Source: Lantana camara (taxonomy: Eukaryota > Streptophyta > Magnoliopsida > Lamiales > Verbenaceae). From it: DNA of 64,000 nt. Shown here piece after piece: positions 11,373 to 23,147 of this stretch; position 1 is the stretch's first letter; each line of letters opens with the position of its first letter. The notes below the pieces were generated by a model. It did not search any database and was not told the DNA's origin. It saw only the letters and a list, made by a program, of their open reading frames with translations. A program made the position numbers and the translations under genes. Location: assembly GCA_037501455.1 (NCBI GenBank), contig CM074858.1:15550501-15614500 (forward strand), given 5' to 3'.

Positions 11373-12105
11373 TGTGACACCCCGACTTCGAGACCGTACA
11401 GGTATGATGTATGTGCGCGATTTACATTATTTAAATTCATATTCTTTATTCTTTTAATTCTTATTTTAAATATTTCTTATGAATTTGAATGATTCTTATT
11501 TGAGTATGTACGGAATTTGTTATGGATTGATTCGTTTATGCTTGAATTGAATTCGGAATTTTTCGTTGTTTTAGTATGTTGGAGAATTACGTGTTATGAA
11601 CTTTGACTTATATTCATTTTATGTTTTCGAATCTATTTGTTGAGCTTTTGAATTATTTGTTTCGTCTGGAACCTAAAGGAGGCTAAAACGCTTTTAGCGC
11701 AACTTAGGTTCCCATGTGTGTATTTTGAGCTCGGGAATTCGGATTCGAATTCCATCCCTACCGTTGATCTCTTTTCGACGATTCGGGTTCGATGGACTAA
11801 GCCTCATAACCTTTTAAGATCATTCGATACTCCGAAATCCGACCGGAAACTTACCTCGCTCCTATATGACTACCTTTCACCTATTTGCACTTTAGTCCCT
11901 CAATTCTTGACATATTACCCTCAAGCTTGGGCCCACACTCCACCAACACAATGTATATTCATCTCTCCCTCTCCTCTATCTCGGTACATACAAGGAAGAG
12001 AGGAGAAGTGCAGCAACTTTGGAGCTAAACCCTTCAAACCCGTCACTATTCACACCAAGGAGAATTTGAGCTCTAATCTCCATTTTCTTCCATCTTCTTC
12101 AAGGG

Positions 12106-13079
12106 GTAAGTTAGTATTTGATATGTACATGACTATATGATCATTTTGAGCTATTAATTCCATGCTTTGAGCTATGTTTGGAGTGAATATGGAGAATGGC
12201 ATGAATTATGAGGGTTTGATGATCACCTTGGTTTCATGGAGTTGAGCTTTGATTTGAAGTTATATATTTGATCTCTTATGACTCTAAATTGATTATACGA
12301 ATCCCCTTTTACTGATGGTTGAGCTTGGTGAAGGTTACCATTAATGAAATTCAAATTCTTGCTTGGATGAACTTGAGATATATGATGATTCTTGAACTTT
12401 TGTGATAGTTGGGAGATTATATGTTGATCATGAAGTGATTTGCTTTGGTTTGTATGAGTTTTGTAGCTTGATATGGTTGCTTGTTGTTGCTGCGTGTTGC
12501 TCTGTTTTTTCTTCTGTTTTTTGGCGCAGAGTTACTGTAGCTGCTGTATTTTTTTTCGAAGACGAAGGGCCAACACGGCCGTGTCATCTTTATACATGTT
12601 TTGGACACGGCCGTGTCAGCCTCTCGACTTGGGGCCAATTATTTTTATAAAATCGGACACGGCCGTGTCCATTTTGAACTAAAACTCAACACGGCCGTGT
12701 CAGCATCTCGGATTAAGCTCCTGAATTAATTTTAATCGGACACGGCCGTGTCCATTTTGAACTAAAACCCAACACGGCCGTGTTATTTGAAAATATGGCG
12801 GCGGCACTTGCTCGTTTTATCGCTTTGTTGTTTTTCTTTGTATTTTCTTTCTTCATTTATGACTTGTATGCAAAGTCAGCTTGTTATATTATGCGTTATG
12901 TGCCTTGTTTTGAACTTATGACCTTATTTGATATGAATTGTGTGAATAAGAATTGGTAGGATTTATTTGGCATATTTATGCATTTCAATTGCATTCCTTG
13001 CATTCACAAGCATTGCCGAGCGTCTATCTGGTTCATAATTAAGTCTAAGTCTCGGGTCTTGTTCTCTTTTGCGTTTCAG
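12106..13079 (+). other. Intron-like segment 1 of LTR B
   Basis: Donor-like CTTCAAGGG|GTAAGTTAG and acceptor-like CTTTTGCGTTTCAG|AGCC (974 bp), enclosing the palindrome array. The 80-nt block that follows (13080-13159) ends AAG|GTGAGG. Splicing is inferred. Confidence 0.45.
12573..12783. repeat. Array of six perfect ACACGGCCGTGT palindromes, 3' LTR of B
   Basis: Cores at 12573, 12605, 12655, 12689, 12738 and 12772. The third and fifth are perfect 16-bp palindromes GGACACGGCCGTGTCC. The spacer CATTTTGAACTAAAACYCAA occurs twice, so part of the array arose by duplication of a two-palindrome unit. Confidence 0.92.
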
Positions 13080-13159
13080 AGCCTCTTCCGATCGCGCAAG
13101 AGCCCGAAGCTTAGGTGGTTGGTTGTCGTTCGATCCTACCTTTTGTCTTTTTTGTTAAG

Positions 13160-13924
13160 GTGAGGTTAGGAATTATTAGCTATTAACCTATGACCTAAAA
13201 TGTGATGATTTCTCACTCGCATGCAGATATGTTATACATATTTAAATATGAATGCTTAAATTATGTTTATGATCTTGTGTAAGATTTGAACTTTATGGAA
13301 ATGATATAAGTAAGAGCATATATAAGCTTGAGTTTTGAATCTCTTTTAGTACGTTTTGTTATGTTGAGCGAGTTGTGCCCTGAAAGATGGAAATTTGGTC
13401 CGTTTTGTTATGTGGGCCCTGGAGACGTGGGTAAGGAAGACTCGGGGCGACCACGGGGTCGCCGGGTTTGACCCCTGTGCACGCTCTCATTTGAGATATT
13501 CACGTGCGACCTAGGGAGGTTGGGAAGGCGTGGTATCTTGAGCCCTCAGTGGATAACTGGGGAAGGCATATCGTGGGTTAGCTACCCCGTATATTTTTTG
13601 TAATGTAGGTGCTAGGGTTTGATTCCCGATACACCATGGATGCAAGGGTGGAATTGTGATTTGATATGTATGTTTAAAGGAGTAAGGGATAGTCCGTTCT
13701 CGTCGGGCTTTTGTTTTTGTTTGACTGATAGATTATGGATCGAGATAGGTGCTTTTCTTACTATATGTTAGCTTCGGGAAATGGTTTTGGTGTGCAAAAC
13801 CCTAGCCTCGATTCATGACTATCACTTTTGATTTATGCTATGCTTTATACGTATTTAAGGTGTGGGTGTGTTAAGCCCCTCACTCAGTCGAGTTGTGAGA
13901 TTGACCCTCTCCTTTCCCTTTTAG
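13160..13924 (+). other. Intron-like segment 2 of LTR B
   Basis: From AAG|GTGAGGTTAGG to CCTTTCCCTTTTAG|GTGTACC (765 bp), with the conserved hairpin at 13885-13903. The 5' LTR has lost the donor side of this segment by deletion. Confidence 0.45.
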
Positions 13925-14333
13925 GTGTACCGAGCTAGGCGGGGAAGTGCGAGTCTTGGTCTTGTACTTGTATGTCTAGGTCGAGTTGCATTCGTACTTC
14001 TTGCATTTTGGATACTCTTATTATGTATTTGATGCCAAAATTGTATTTTGAAGAATTATGGACTTTTGATGTACATACTCGATCTTTTGGGCCGTGAGAC
14101 CATTGTGTATGACGTATATGTTCGTTATAGAGCTCTTTTCGATCCTGTTTACTGCTTCCGCATATCTGTTTTGTTTATTTGCGCGCTCTGTTCGAGTGTA
14201 GCCCCGCTTAGCCTAGCGTGTGAGTGTAGGTTCCTGTTCGCTTGAACTCGGACTCATGTATGGAAATCCATTTCATATGTGGGTTCGGGTTTGGGTGCGG
14301 GGGATGTGGTGGCCCACCGTTTGGGGCGCTACA

Positions 14334-14506
14334 TCAGGTCCATGTTTATTTAATTTTTCCCGTAGCTCCTCCATATCAATTGGGGTCCCTCTACAATGCA
14401 GCCATCTCATTATCCTTGGGAGTGGCAGTTTGGACATGTATGAATCTCCAGGCTCTAGGCCACTTCCATGGCTTCCTATCGTTGGGCACATTTCGTAAGC
14501 CCACAC
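14334..14506 (-). pseudogene. DUF1985 gene, middle exon (cut by element B at its end)
   Basis: On the minus strand an acceptor-like ATAATAG at 14507-14508 opens a frame reading VWAYEMCPTIGSH near its start and MRWLHCRGTPIDMEELREKL near its end. It joins in phase to the upstream exon that ends SGFPWALQ at 23148. The joined GFPWALQ-VWAYE is the usual sequence found at the end of the plant DUF1985 domain. The exon would end GGACCTGAG|GTATGG, but element B is inserted in the last few bases, leaving TCAGG duplicated. The intron on its upstream side holds element C. Confidence 0.75.
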
Positions 14507-14600
14507 CTATTATCATAAAACAAAAACAATTGTATTATACAATTTCCTTAGGAGAAAAATTAGCAAAAAAAGAAACACTAAATTGCAAATTGCAAACACT

Positions 14601-14605
14601 CATTA
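14601..14605. repeat. Target-site duplication of element C, left copy (CATTA)
   Basis: CATTA directly before the left LTR; the second copy is at 23127-23131. Confidence 0.95.
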
Positions 14606-16454
14606 TGTAGCACCCTAGACCCCAAGGCGCCACATCCCCCGCACTGTAGCCTCAATCCACGTATGAAATGGACAGTTCATACATAAACCAAGACCACAGC
14701 GAACGGGTGACAACAAAACGACGCTCTAGGCGGGACACTCTCCCCAACATTTTCACAACAACCATAAATAGAAAAGCGGAAGCAATAAAGTCATTCATAT
14801 ATATATATAGGTACCATATTTATTCCATAGATACATATAGGTACCATTTCTATCAATACAATATCATATCTCAATAATATACATCATTAAGTATTCAAAA
14901 CGTGACAATAACTATCATAACATGAAATGTCTCAAAATACTATACATGAAAGGTATGAAACTAGACCCGTGGAAATGCAAGACTCGACCAACTCCCGCCT
15001 AGCACAACCACGCTCAAAAGGTACCTGAAAAGTGAAGTATCAGTCTACCGAAGACTGAGTGAGGGGCAATAAATATATATAACACACGTCACATGCAAGT
15101 TGTAGCCTCGGGTAAAGGCTTTTAGAAAACAATGATTATATAGTTCAAGAAATCTCATCCTCGGCCCGAGATTACAACTATCCATTTTAACACGTTTCAT
15201 TAATCATTCTTGTCAATATCATGAACATGTGGCCCCGGCGAGTAAGGGCAATCTCCAACCGAACTCCCAATCGTGAACAATACGTGAACATGCTTGCTTG
15301 CTTGATAAATATGTGATCATGCAATTCATTAAGTGCTCACATAGACAATTTCATTCTTGAAAACATGCAATAACCCGAGGATAACCCGACATTCCGGATT
15401 ACTCCCCAGTCTCCTTCTTCCTCCGGGTGATAGCGAGTTTGCAAGGCTCGACTATCCATGACATGGTGTGTGTAGAGGACATGACCCTCTAGACACGGAA
15501 CTCCTTCCACCACTAATCTCCTAGTGGCTTCGGGGTTGATCCCAACAATGTGAGGATAATTCAGGAGTTACCCGTCAGCCCTTGCTTTCCCGGTTGGCTC
15601 AAGAATTACCCTCGGGCCCACGTGCAATCATGTACTCGCCAACATGCTTGAAAATCAATACAATCGATACATTCTTGCTTGCAATGTTTATAAGTTTAAG
15701 AACGTTTATAATTATAATAGGTTTTGGCCGAAAACTAGCACGTACGGGTTGTAGGGTTCATTGTACCAAAACAAAACCTCACCTTTCTTGCAAAATAAAA
15801 TAAAGTAGCGTTCTAAGGAGCTTGCTCCTCGTCCACGCCCTCGTGACCTTGAAATTGGAAAGAAATGAAGAAATGGATGATAGTGATGATCAACTCCTAA
15901 TTGCTTGAAAGATTTCTTGAAATCTTGATGATTGATGATGAAAATTATCTCCTTCCTTTTCCTTCCAATGTATACCGAGAGAGAGATGGATATATTTGGC
16001 AATTCTTGGATGAAATGAGCTTATGGAAGCTAATGGAAGAGATTAATACATGATTCATCTCTTGGTTTTTGTGAAATACTAGAAATTGCAATTTAATCCT
16101 TTGTCTTATAAAATCATGAAATTAAGTATGCCATGATTTAAATATGCTTCATTTAATCCTTACAAATTTATGCGATTGAGTCCCTAATATTTTAGAAAGT
16201 ATTTAACTAGGGACAATTTGGAAATTTTACCACTCTCGGTAATGGTTTTCATGCAAGAAATATTTTCCGAGTCATGAAATAATGTTTTGAATGATATAAA
16301 ATCATGTAATTATTATAAATTATGTTTCATGAATTTTACAAGAATATGAATGCCACGTATGAATATTATGAAATTAAAGGAAATAAAATAAAACCTACGC
16401 TCAAGACACACACGTGGCGTGCTTACCTGTTCATCCGGAAACCGGGGCGTTACA
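14606..16454 (-). repeat. 3' LTR of element C (left on the plus strand)
   Basis: In element orientation it runs from TGTAACGCCCCGGTTTCC to GGGTGCTACA. It lacks the palindrome array and intron-like segment 1 found in A, B and D; the two flanking exon-like blocks meet at 15847/15848. Confidence 0.96.
15025..15782 (-). other. Intron-like segment 2 of LTR C
   Basis: In element orientation AAG|GTGAGGTTTTG (complement of 15777-15782) to CTTCACTTTTCAG|GTACC, 758 bp, with a perfect hairpin CAGTCT-TCGGT-AGACTG at 15041-15057. The identical segment is at 21697-22454 in the other LTR. Splicing is inferred. Confidence 0.45.
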
Positions 16455-16470
16455 ACTCTCCCCCCCTTAG
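16455..16470 (-). other. Polypurine tract, element C
   Basis: Reads CTAAGGGGGGGAGAGT on the minus strand, directly against the 3' LTR. Confidence 0.9.
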
Positions 16471-16492
16471 AAGAATCTGGTCCCCAGATTCT

Positions 16493-19400
16493 CTAGTCTT
16501 GCTCGAACAACTCCGGGTGGAACCGTTTCATTTTATCCTCTGTTTCCCAAGTGGCTTCTTCGGTTTTGTCGCTTCTCCACAACACTTTAACCATGGGAAT
16601 CCTCCGGTTTCTCAATTCCTGAAATTTCCGATCCATAATCTTAACCGGCCTCTGAACAAACGTCAAATTCGGTTCCAACTCAACTTCTTCCACGGGGAGA
16701 ATCGTGGTCTCATCGGGGTAATATTTCCTTAGTTGTGAAACATGAAACACGTTGTGAATCCCCGTAAGACTCGGTGGTAGGTCCAGTCGATAGGCTACCT
16801 CGCCTATTCTTTCAAGAATCTCGAACGGACCTAGGTAGCGAGGATTAAGCTTTCCTCCTCTCCCGATCCGGGTGAATCCTTTCCTTGGTGACACCTTCAA
16901 GAATACCCGGTCACCCACTTCGAACTCTAGATCTCTTCGGCGTTTATCTGCATAGCTCTTTTGCCTGTCTTGCGCGGCTTTCATCCGTTGTTGAATCGTT
17001 TGAACTTTCTCGATCATAGCCTGAACAACTTTGGAAGGCCTTTTGAATCTTTCCCCTTTCTTTACCCCTTCCTGTTTCGACCATTTCCATTCTTCCAAGT
17101 CGAAAAACAACGGAGATCGGCACTTTCTTCCATAAAGTAACTCGTAAGGAGCCATCCCGATCGAAGCCTGAAAGCTGTTATTATAAGCAAACTCGATCAA
17201 GGGAAGCTGTTCTGACCACGAGTTCTGAAAATCCATCGCGCAAGCCCGAAGAAGATCTTCCAAATACCTGATTAACCTTTCAGTCTGGCCGTCTGTCTGA
17301 GGGTGAAATGCTGTACTAAACTTAAGTTTCGTTCCTAAGACAGCCTGTAATTCCTGCCACAACTTAGAAGTGAACCTCGGGTCTCGATCCGATACTATGC
17401 TCACCGGAATACCATGAAGTCGAATAATCTCTCTGTTATAGATCTCGGCCAACTTCGGAATCTTATAGGACATCCGGACCGGTAGAAAGTGAGCAGACTT
17501 CGTAAATCTATCCACGATCACCCAAATTCCATCAAACCCGCTTTTAACCTTTGGCAATCCAGAAACAAAGTCCATCGTTACTTGTTCCCACTTCCATTCG
17601 GGAATAGGTAACGGTTGTAGAAGTCCCGCGGGTTTTTGGTGCTCAGCTTTTACTTTCTGACAAGTCAGGCAATGTTTCACGTACTCTGCTACGTCTCTCT
17701 TCAACCCGTTCCACCAATAATATTGCTTCAAATCCTTATACATCTTGTTTCCTCCTGGGTGGATCGAGTAGGCTGACTTGTGAGCTTCCTCGAGTAGGAC
17801 CCGTCTCAATTCTTCAGGTACTACTACTCTGTTCTTAAACCGAAGCAACCCGGTCTCATCAAACCCAAACGGACTCTCCGGGTCATCCTTAGCCTTACTT
17901 GCAAGTTTCTGTACTTCCGGATCCCTATTCTGAGCCTCAAACAACTGATTCTTCAATTCCGGCTGAATTGTGATATTAGAAATCCGAGCCCGTAACACAA
18001 TCGGGGCAACTTCCTTACTTTCCTTTATTTCCAAATTCGATACACTCGCCTTCCTGCTAAGTGCATCGGCGACTACATTGGCTTTCCCGGGATGGTATTT
18101 AATTGTACAATCATAATCTTCCAACTTTTCCATCCAACGCCGTTGCCTCATATTCAAATCCTTCTGCGTGAATAAATACTGGAGGCTCTTGTGGTCAGTA
18201 AATATCTCAAAGGAAGTTCCGTAAAGGTAATGTCTCCATTTCCCGAGCGCAAAGATCACGGCTGCAAGCTCTAGGTCGTGTGTCGGATAATTCCTTTCAT
18301 ATTCCTTTAGCTTTCGAGAAGCATAGGCGATCACTTTTCCCTTCTGAGTCAAAACACAACCTAAGCCCTCTTTAGAAGCATCTGTATACACTGCATACTC
18401 TTCTGAACCCTCGGGAAGCGTTAACACCGGAGCTGAGACTAACTTTTCTTTCAGAAAGTTAAAACTTTGATCACACTTCTCGTCCCAGACAAACTTAACA
18501 TCCTTCTTTGTCAACCGGGTTAACGGTGCCGCAATCTTAGAGAAGTCCTGAACAAATCTCCTGTAATAACCGGCCAATCCCAAGAAGCTTCTAATCTCTG
18601 AGGCGTTCTTTGGTTTCTCCCACTTAAGCACGGCCTCGATTTTCGAGGGATCGACTTCCAACCCTTTTCCTGAAATTACATGCCCCAAGAAAGAAACCCG
18701 ATCAATCCAAAATTCACACTTACTGAACTTAGCAAATAACTGATGCTCTTTTAATGTCTGAAGAACGAGTCTGAGATGTCTCGCATGCTCCTCGGCTGAT
18801 TTCGAGAAAACCAGAATATCATCAATGAAAATCACCACAAACTTGTCGAGGAAAGGCCTAAATATCCGGTGCATCATATCCATAAAAGCTGCAGGGGCAT
18901 TAGTCAAACCAAAAGGCATAACCACGAACTCATAATGCCCGTACCGAGTATTGAATCCTGTTTTTGGAATGTCCTCTGCTCGGATCCGCAGCTGATAGTA
19001 TCCCTGCCTTAAATCCAATTTTGAATACACCTTAGAACCCTGGAGTATATCAAACAACTCCTCGATATGTGGAAGGGGATACTTGTTCTTAATAGTCATC
19101 CTGTTCAGCTCCCTGTAGTCGATGCACATTCTCAAAGTCCCGTCCTTCTTCTTTACAAACAACACCGGTGCTCCCCACGGCGACGAACTCGGCCGAATGT
19201 ACCCAACTTCTAATAAAGCCTCAAGCTGAACTTTTAGTTCCTTCAATTCGGCTGGAGCCATCCGGTAAGGAGTCTTAGAATACGGCTCGGCATTCGGGAA
19301 AAGATCAATCACAAATTCAATCTCCCGTTCAGGCGGCAATGAATCCAATTTCTCTGGGAATACCTCGGGAAATTCCTTTACCACTTCTGTGTCCTCTAAT

Positions 19401-21022
19401 TTCACCTGATCTTTGGCCTTGTTCAGAATATAGGCAATGAACCCTGTAGCCCCGTCCCTGACTAACTTCTGAGCCTCTGAAAATGAAAGTAAAGGTACAG
19501 TCTTCGAAGTACTACCCGTAACAACCTCTGAACCCAACTGAACCTTCTTAGCCCGGCAATCAACTGTAGCACAATGCCTGTATAACCATTCCATCCCCAG
19601 AATAGCCCCGTATCTCTCCATTGGCATCATAATAAAATCTGTCAGAAACTCCCGGCCTTCAATCACAACTGGAACATCCCTGTAAACCTGATCCGTCTCT
19701 CGCCTACTACCGAAAGGAGTACTAACAATATAACGCACAGAAGTGCACATAGCAGGCAAAGACAAAGTAATAGCAATAGAATGCGCAAGAAAGGAGTGTG
19801 TAGCTCCTGGATCAAATAATGTATGGATGTTCGTGCCATGGATGCAGATAATACCTTCAACTACTGCAGCGGGGTCAATGTCAACCTCCTGCTCCTCTCC
19901 AGCAAGTGCATAAGCTCGGGCTCTCACCAGTGGCCTCGGTCCTGCAGGTCGTGGATCCTGACGATCCGGACAACCATCAACCAGATGCTCGTTACTCCCG
20001 CAGATCAAACATAGACCTAGCCGGCGCCTACAGTTATCATAAGTGTGCGTAGGGTGTCCACACCATGTGCATCTCGGTCTCTGAGGTGGCTGGGGTGGTG
20101 CTGGAGCTCTCGGGCTTCTCAGTAACGGTCCTGAACCCTTCTGTGACGGCCCTGTAGTCTTAAACTTCTTCCCAGAGTCCCTCTGTGCTGGAGGTGCAGA
20201 GAAAACCATCGGCCTCTTTCCTGAGCTCGAACCCTGGCCTGATCTCGAGCCTGAAGCCTGTCCTGCTCGCTGAGTAGCCCTCCTGGCACTATCAGAATCC
20301 TCAACCTTCAGCGCCTTTGCAGTAGCCTTTGCCCAGGTACTGGTATTAGTCGCTTTCAGTGCATCCTGGATATCCGGTCTCAACCCCTGAACAAACTGCA
20401 TCGCCTTGTGAAAGTCATCATTCGCTATGTTGGGCGCATAGCGAGAAAGCCTCTCGAACTCGGCGATGTACTGGCCCACAGACCTGCCTCCCTGCTTAAG
20501 CTCTGTAAACTCCCTCAATCTGCGAGTACGGGAAGCTGGAGGAATATACTTGTTTCTGAACTCCCGTACAAATACCTCCCAAGTAACCTCGGTCCCTGCT
20601 GCCGCCAGAACAATCTCTGTACTCTCCCACCAGGAGTAGGCCTCGCCCTGAATAAGAGTGAGTGTACAACGGGCCTTCTCCTGACTGTCACAGGGAATAA
20701 GCTGCCATATCCTTTCAATCTCCTTCAGCCACATCTCTGCCTGCATGTCATCTCCCTTATAGAATTTCGGGGGACGCTGATTCTGGAACTCTCGCAAGAT
20801 AGCAGAAATGGGATTCTCTGGAGGTGCTACCTGCGCTGGTGGTGGTGGTGGAGGTACCCTTTCATGTAACCTTTGATCAATTAGCCCCACTACTGCGTTC
20901 ATAAAGTCCTGGGGCTGTGCCTGGACAGGTGGAGGAGGTGGTGATCTCTCGCGGCGATGATGTCGGCGGTGATGATGCCTGTGCCTCGAGGATCGATCAC
21001 TGTGATATCTATCGGGCTCCAT
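16493..21022 (-). CDS. Gag-pol polyprotein of element C (1509 aa, intact)
   Basis: Encodes the proteins for packaging, reverse transcription and integration of the element. Visible order: His/Arg/Pro-rich leader (1-60), gag (about 70-245), two zinc knuckles (318-351, CTWC..C and CLICG..H..C), protease (DPGATHSF, 404-411), reverse transcriptase (about 590-770, catalytic FIDD 732-735), RNase H (D881, E919, D943), integrase zinc site (H1081, H1088, C1118, C1121) and catalytic core (D1151, D1212, E1248, the D,D35E spacing), GPF-containing C-terminal domain near 1398, and a chromodomain-like tail (about 1455-1505) ending FHPELFEQD. Gag and pol are in one frame, usual for this group. The start at 21022 is followed by the basic leader seen in related elements. 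No catalytic residue looks lost. Confidence 0.97.
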   Translation of the reverse strand: MEPDRYHSDRSSRHRHHHRRHHRRERSPPPPPVQAQPQDFMNAVVGLIDQRLHERVPPPPPPAQVAPPENPISAILREFQNQRPPKFYKGDDMQAEMWLKEIERIWQLIPCDSQEKARCTLTLIQGEAYSWWESTEIVLAAAGTEVTWEVFVREFRNKYIPPASRTRRLREFTELKQGGRSVGQYIAEFERLSRYAPNIANDDFHKAMQFVQGLRPDIQDALKATNTSTWAKATAKALKVEDSDSARRATQRAGQASGSRSGQGSSSGKRPMVFSAPPAQRDSGKKFKTTGPSQKGSGPLLRSPRAPAPPQPPQRPRCTWCGHPTHTYDNCRRRLGLCLICGSNEHLVDGCPDRQDPRPAGPRPLVRARAYALAGEEQEVDIDPAAVVEGIICIHGTNIHTLFDPGATHSFLAHSIAITLSLPAMCTSVRYIVSTPFGSRRETDQVYRDVPVVIEGREFLTDFIMMPMERYGAILGMEWLYRHCATVDCRAKKVQLGSEVVTGSTSKTVPLLSFSEAQKLVRDGATGFIAYILNKAKDQVKLEDTEVVKEFPEVFPEKLDSLPPEREIEFVIDLFPNAEPYSKTPYRMAPAELKELKVQLEALLEVGYIRPSSSPWGAPVLFVKKKDGTLRMCIDYRELNRMTIKNKYPLPHIEELFDILQGSKVYSKLDLRQGYYQLRIRAEDIPKTGFNTRYGHYEFVVMPFGLTNAPAAFMDMMHRIFRPFLDKFVVIFIDDILVFSKSAEEHARHLRLVLQTLKEHQLFAKFSKCEFWIDRVSFLGHVISGKGLEVDPSKIEAVLKWEKPKNASEIRSFLGLAGYYRRFVQDFSKIAAPLTRLTKKDVKFVWDEKCDQSFNFLKEKLVSAPVLTLPEGSEEYAVYTDASKEGLGCVLTQKGKVIAYASRKLKEYERNYPTHDLELAAVIFALGKWRHYLYGTSFEIFTDHKSLQYLFTQKDLNMRQRRWMEKLEDYDCTIKYHPGKANVVADALSRKASVSNLEIKESKEVAPIVLRARISNITIQPELKNQLFEAQNRDPEVQKLASKAKDDPESPFGFDETGLLRFKNRVVVPEELRRVLLEEAHKSAYSIHPGGNKMYKDLKQYYWWNGLKRDVAEYVKHCLTCQKVKAEHQKPAGLLQPLPIPEWKWEQVTMDFVSGLPKVKSGFDGIWVIVDRFTKSAHFLPVRMSYKIPKLAEIYNREIIRLHGIPVSIVSDRDPRFTSKLWQELQAVLGTKLKFSTAFHPQTDGQTERLIRYLEDLLRACAMDFQNSWSEQLPLIEFAYNNSFQASIGMAPYELLYGRKCRSPLFFDLEEWKWSKQEGVKKGERFKRPSKVVQAMIEKVQTIQQRMKAAQDRQKSYADKRRRDLEFEVGDRVFLKVSPRKGFTRIGRGGKLNPRYLGPFEILERIGEVAYRLDLPPSLTGIHNVFHVSQLRKYYPDETTILPVEEVELEPNLTFVQRPVKIMDRKFQELRNRRIPMVKVLWRSDKTEEATWETEDKMKRFHPELFEQD

Positions 21023-21257
21023 CCTGAAATCAAATCACTAAACATGCGTGTCTTGATCAATAAATGCAAATGTATGCATAGAATTTCCATAATATCGAAT
21101 AACACATATTCAAGGAAGATCAAGTAGTGCAATTAACGCGAATAAGGGAGTAAATCAAGTAGATTAACCCAATGCAGACTCCCAAATACCACATAATCCT
21201 ATGCCGTGCGACCTAGACTGACTTGACACGACTCGAGAACCTCGGTTTTGCAACCGG

Positions 21258-21269
21258 GCTCTGATACCA
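21258..21269 (-). other. Primer-binding site, element C
   Basis: TGGTATCAGAGC on the minus strand, eight bases from the 5' LTR at 21278. Confidence 0.94.
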
Positions 21270-21277
21270 CCTGTAGA

Positions 21278-23126
21278 TGTAGCACCCTAGACCCCAAGGC
21301 GCCACATCCCCCGCACTGTAGCCTCAATCCACGTATGAAATGGACAGTTCATACATAAACCAAGACCACAGCGAACGGGTGACAACAAAATGATGCTCTA
21401 GGCGGGACACTCTCCCCAACATTTTCACAACAACCATAAATAGAAAAGCGGAAGCAATAAAGTCATTCATATATATATATAGGTACCATATTTATTCCAT
21501 AGATACATATAGGTACCATTTCTATCAATACAATATCATATCTCAATAATATACATCATTAAGTATTTAAAACGTGACAATAACTATCATAACATGAAAT
21601 GTCTCAAAATACTATACATGAAAGGTATGAAACTAGACCCGTGGAAATGCAAGACTCGACCAACTCCCGCCTAGCACAACCACGCTCAAAAGGTACCTGA
21701 AAAGTGAAGTATCAGTCTACCGAAGACTGAGTGAGGGGCAATAAATATATATAACACACGTCACATGCAAGTTGTAGCCTCGGGTAAAGGCTTTTAGAAA
21801 ACAATGATTATATAGTTCAAGAAATCTCATCCTCGGCCCGAGATTACAACTATCCATTTTAACACGTTTCATTAATCATTCTTGTCAATATCATGAACAT
21901 GTGGCCCCGGCGAGTAAGGGCAATCTCCAACCGAACTCCCAATCGTGAACAATACGTGAACATGCTTGCTTGCTTGATAAATATGTGATCATGCAATTCA
22001 TTAAGTGCTCACATAGACAATTTCATTCTTGAAAACATGCAATAACCCGAGGATAACCCGACATTCCGGATTACTCCCCAGTCTCCTTCTTCCTCCGGGT
22101 GATAGCGAGTTTGCAAGGCTCGACTATCCATGACATGGTGTGTGTAGAGGACATGACCCTCTAGACACGGAACTCCTTCCACCACTAATCTCCTAGTGGC
22201 TTCGGGGTTGATCCCAACAATGTGAGGATAATTCAGGAGTTACCCGTCAGCCCTTGCTTTCCCGGTTGGCTCAAGAATTACCCTCGGGCCCACGTGCAAT
22301 CATGTACTCGCCAACATGCTTGAAAATCAATACAATCGATACATTCTTGCTTGCAATGTTTATAAGTTTAAGAACGTTTATAATTATAATAGGTTTTGGC
22401 CGAAAACTAGCACGTACGGGTTGTAGGGTTCATTGTACCAAAACAAAACCTCACCTTTCTTGCAAAATAAAATAAAGTAGCGTTCTAAGGAGCTTGCTCC
22501 TCGTCCACGCCCTCGTGACCTTGAAATTGGAAAGAAATGAAGAAATGGATGATAGTGATGATCAACTCCTAATTGCTTGAAAGATTTCTTGAAATCTTGA
22601 TGATTGATGATGAAAATTATCTCCTTCCTTTTCCTTCCAATGTATACCGAGAGAGAGATGGATATATTTGGCAATTCTTGGATGAAATGAGCTTATGGAA
22701 GCTAATGGAAGAGATTAATACATGATTCATCTCTTGGTTTTTGTGAAATACTAGAAATTGCAATTTAATCCTTTGTCTTATAAAATCATGAAATTAAGTA
22801 TGCCATGATTTAAATATGCTTCATTTAATCCTTACAAATTTATGCGATTGAGTCCCTAATATTTTAGAAAGTATTTAACTAGGGACAATTTGGAAATTTT
22901 ACCACTCTCGGTAATGGTTTTCATGCAAGAAATATTTTCCGAGTCATGAAATAATGTTTTGAATGATATAAAATCATGTAATTATTATAAATTATGTTTC
23001 ATGAATTTTACAAGAATATGAATGCCACGTATGAATATTATGAAATTAAAGGAAATAAAATAAAACCTACGCTCAAGACACACACGTGGCGTGCTTACCT
23101 GTTCATCCGGAAACCGGGGCGTTACA
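21278..23126 (-). repeat. 5' LTR of element C (right on the plus strand)
   Basis: Same 1849-bp length as the 3' LTR and almost identical to it. The hairpin is at 21713-21729 and the GTGAGG complement at 22449-22454. Confidence 0.96.
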
Positions 23127-23131
23127 CATTA
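23127..23131. repeat. Target-site duplication of element C, right copy (CATTA)
   Basis: CATTA directly after the right LTR. Confidence 0.95.
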
Positions 23132-23147
23132 TGAGGTTCATGCTCAC

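Larger units (their letters stand above)
3886..14333 (+). mobile_element. Element B: full-length Tekay/Del-type chromovirus (10.4 kb), inactive
   Basis: Two LTRs (3886-6676 and 11373-14333), primer-binding site, gag-pol region, polypurine tract and a TCAGG target duplication on both sides. Domain order gag, protease, reverse transcriptase, RNase H, integrase places it in Ty3/gypsy; the C-terminal chromodomain-like tail places it in the Tekay/Del group. Three in-frame stops and mutated zinc knuckles make it non-autonomous. It sits at the end of an exon of the minus-strand DUF1985 gene. Confidence 0.95.
11373..14333 (+). repeat. 3' LTR of element B (2961 bp)
   Basis: Runs from TGTGACACCCCGAC to TTGGGGCGCTACA. 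It keeps the segment deleted from the 5' LTR (about 13046-13231), including an exon-like block 13080-13159 and GTGAGG at 13160. All six palindromes are perfect. Confidence 0.95.
14606..23126 (-). mobile_element. Element C: intact, recent Tekay/Del-type chromovirus (8.5 kb)
   Basis: Two 1849-bp LTRs (14606-16454 and 21278-23126), polypurine tract, one unbroken 1509-codon gag-pol frame, initiator Met-tRNA primer-binding site and CATTA duplications on both sides. By eye I found three LTR differences (at 14719, 14722 and 14896, all C in the left and T in the right LTR). That is about 0.16 percent, so the insertion is very recent. Every part needed for autonomous transposition appears present. It lies in an intron of the minus-strand DUF1985 gene, in the same orientation. 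Confidence 0.97.

Noticed and set aside
11718..12140. 140-codon frame in the 3' LTR of B
   Set aside because: The 5' LTR copy is broken by a stop, codon content is LTR-like, no product recognised.
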